A stretch of DNA of 6,135 nt from the NCBI GenBank assembly GCA_035528275.1, contig DATKYV010000289.1, forward strand, positions 1 through 6,135, in the 5' to 3' direction. The DNA is from DATKYV01 sp035528275. GTDB lineage: Bacteria; Acidobacteriota; Terriglobia; UBA7540. The position numbers and the translations under genes are program-made. Under the pieces are notes generated by a model, which saw only the letters and a program-made list of their open reading frames with translations, had not been told where the DNA came from and searched no databases. Positions 5,164-6,135 of this stretch are shown one piece after another; position 1 is the first letter of the stretch, and every line of letters begins with the position of its first letter.

Positions 5164-6135
5164 ATGGTCTCAAATTTCTTGACGAATGCTGCCGTCGTCG
5201 TGGTGGTCCTCGGCTTCATGATCTTTTTCCACGAGTTCGGTCACTTCCTGGCGGCGAAATGGTTTGGGGTTCGGGTTCTGGTCTTCTCGCTGGGGTTCGG
5301 GAAACGCCTGTTCGGGTTCAAGCGCGGCGATACGGACTATCGAGTCTGCATCCTGCCATTCGGCGGCTATGTGAAGATGGCCGGGGACGACCCCTCGGAA
5401 GTACGGCAGGGCGACGCGGGTGAGTTCCTGGGGCGGCCGCGCTGGCAACGCTTCGTGGTCGTGATGATGGGACCGGCCATGAACGTCCTTCTTGCCGTCG
5501 GATTGCTGGCGGGGATTTACCGCTATCACTTTCAGAAGCCCGCCTTCGAGGAACAGCCCGCCCGGGTGGGTGAAGTGGAGCCCGATTCTCCCGCCGAGCG
5601 GGCTGGAATCCTGACCGGGGACCTGATCGTCCAGCTGGGAGAGTTGCGGGACCCCAAGTGGGAGGATTTGGAGCTCAAGATTCTCACCACGGTGGGGGAG
5701 GCGATACCGGTGAGAGTGCGGCGCGAGGGACAGCTGCTGACGATGGCATTGACGCCGGAAGCCAAAGGGCCGAGCCGGATCGGCGATGCGGGATGGTATC
5801 CCTACGCACCCGCCACAATTGACATCGTCGAACCCGGATTGCCCGCGGCGAAAGCGGGGATCAAGCCCGGCGACGAGATTGCCGGCATCAACGGCCGCAA
5901 GATCTATTTTTGGCCGCGTGTCGCCCAGCTTATTCAGTCAATGAAGGGCAAGCCCCTGGACCTTATGATTGTCCGGGACGGGGAAGAACGGACGATCAGT
6001 ATCACGCCGGTCGTCACCGACGTCCGTGGGGAGAAGACATGGCGCATCGGGGTGGCTTTCCGGAGCGGCATGCTCGGGAATGTGGTGCGACAACTTCCCT
6101 GGGGACAGGCCATCACCTCGTCCTTCAGGGACAAC
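5164..6135 (+). CDS. rseP: RseP-type site-2 zinc metalloprotease (M50 family), 3' end cut by the window
   Basis: This intramembrane protease cleaves transmembrane anti-sigma factors and signal-peptide remnants in envelope-stress signalling. The first 324 residues are present, and the frame is open to the last base. The first membrane helix carries the zinc-binding HEFGH (23-27, with His23, Glu24 and His27). LPFGGYVKMAGDD (64-76) is the usual membrane-reentrant region, and FLGRPRWQRFVVV and MMGPAMNVLLAV (88-112) lead the second helix. Two PDZ domains follow at about 134-199 (PDSPAERAGILTGD) and 218-284 (PGLPAAKAGIKPGDEI). The C-terminal LDG-type motif with the third zinc ligand would lie beyond the edge. 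ATG 5164 lies 7 bases after the dxr stop, with GGGAGA (5147-5152) 11 bases upstream. TTG 5158 is an in-frame alternative start nearer that site. The substrate is unknown. Confidence 0.95.
   Translation, partial: MVSNFLTNAAVVVVVLGFMIFFHEFGHFLAAKWFGVRVLVFSLGFGKRLFGFKRGDTDYRVCILPFGGYVKMAGDDPSEVRQGDAGEFLGRPRWQRFVVVMMGPAMNVLLAVGLLAGIYRYHFQKPAFEEQPARVGEVEPDSPAERAGILTGDLIVQLGELRDPKWEDLELKILTTVGEAIPVRVRREGQLLTMALTPEAKGPSRIGDAGWYPYAPATIDIVEPGLPAAKAGIKPGDEIAGINGRKIYFWPRVAQLIQSMKGKPLDLMIVRDGEERTISITPVVTDVRGEKTWRIGVAFRSGMLGNVVRQLPWGQAITSSFRDN

Overview
This roughly 60% GC window reads as chromosomal DNA of an Acidobacteriota-like bacterium (inference). The grounds are a PhoB-type winged-helix / transmembrane / TPR regulator of a kind greatly expanded in that phylum, GTAG...CTAC palindromic repeats around it, and a compact uppS-cdsA-dxr-rseP block. 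No mobile element, RNA gene or CRISPR array is visible.

Layout, all genes on the + strand. Bases 1-134 are a short leader with a possible promoter and a clear ribosome binding site. Bases 135-2060 encode a 641-residue one-component membrane regulator with a cytoplasmic winged helix, one membrane helix, a periplasmic FlgO/adenylate-cyclase-associated type domain and TPRs. Bases 2061-2340 are an intergenic region packed with palindromic repeats, followed by a possible promoter. Bases 2341-6135 hold uppS (undecaprenyl diphosphate synthase), cdsA (phosphatidate cytidylyltransferase), dxr (DXP reductoisomerase) and the first 324 codons of rseP (site-2 protease), which runs off the right edge.

The four-gene block is a classic envelope-biogenesis cluster. 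Dxr commits carbon to the MEP isoprenoid pathway, and UppS extends the isoprenoid to the C55 carrier lipid for peptidoglycan and surface polysaccharides. CdsA makes CDP-diacylglycerol for phospholipids, and RseP cuts membrane proteins in envelope-stress signalling. cdsA and dxr overlap by 4 bp (ATGA) and dxr and rseP are 7 bp apart, so these three are probably co-transcribed and translationally coupled. uppS lies 66 bp ahead of cdsA.

The most noteworthy signal is a family of palindromic repeats, not a new enzyme system. Two members lie in frame inside the regulator gene on either side of its membrane helix. Another supplies the gene's stop codon, and two more follow it. The same terminal GTAG motif is translated through in one reading phase and read as a TAG stop in another. 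A 22-bp near-duplicate of the gene's last codons flanks the first downstream repeat. I saw nothing that looks like a previously undescribed defence or metabolic system.
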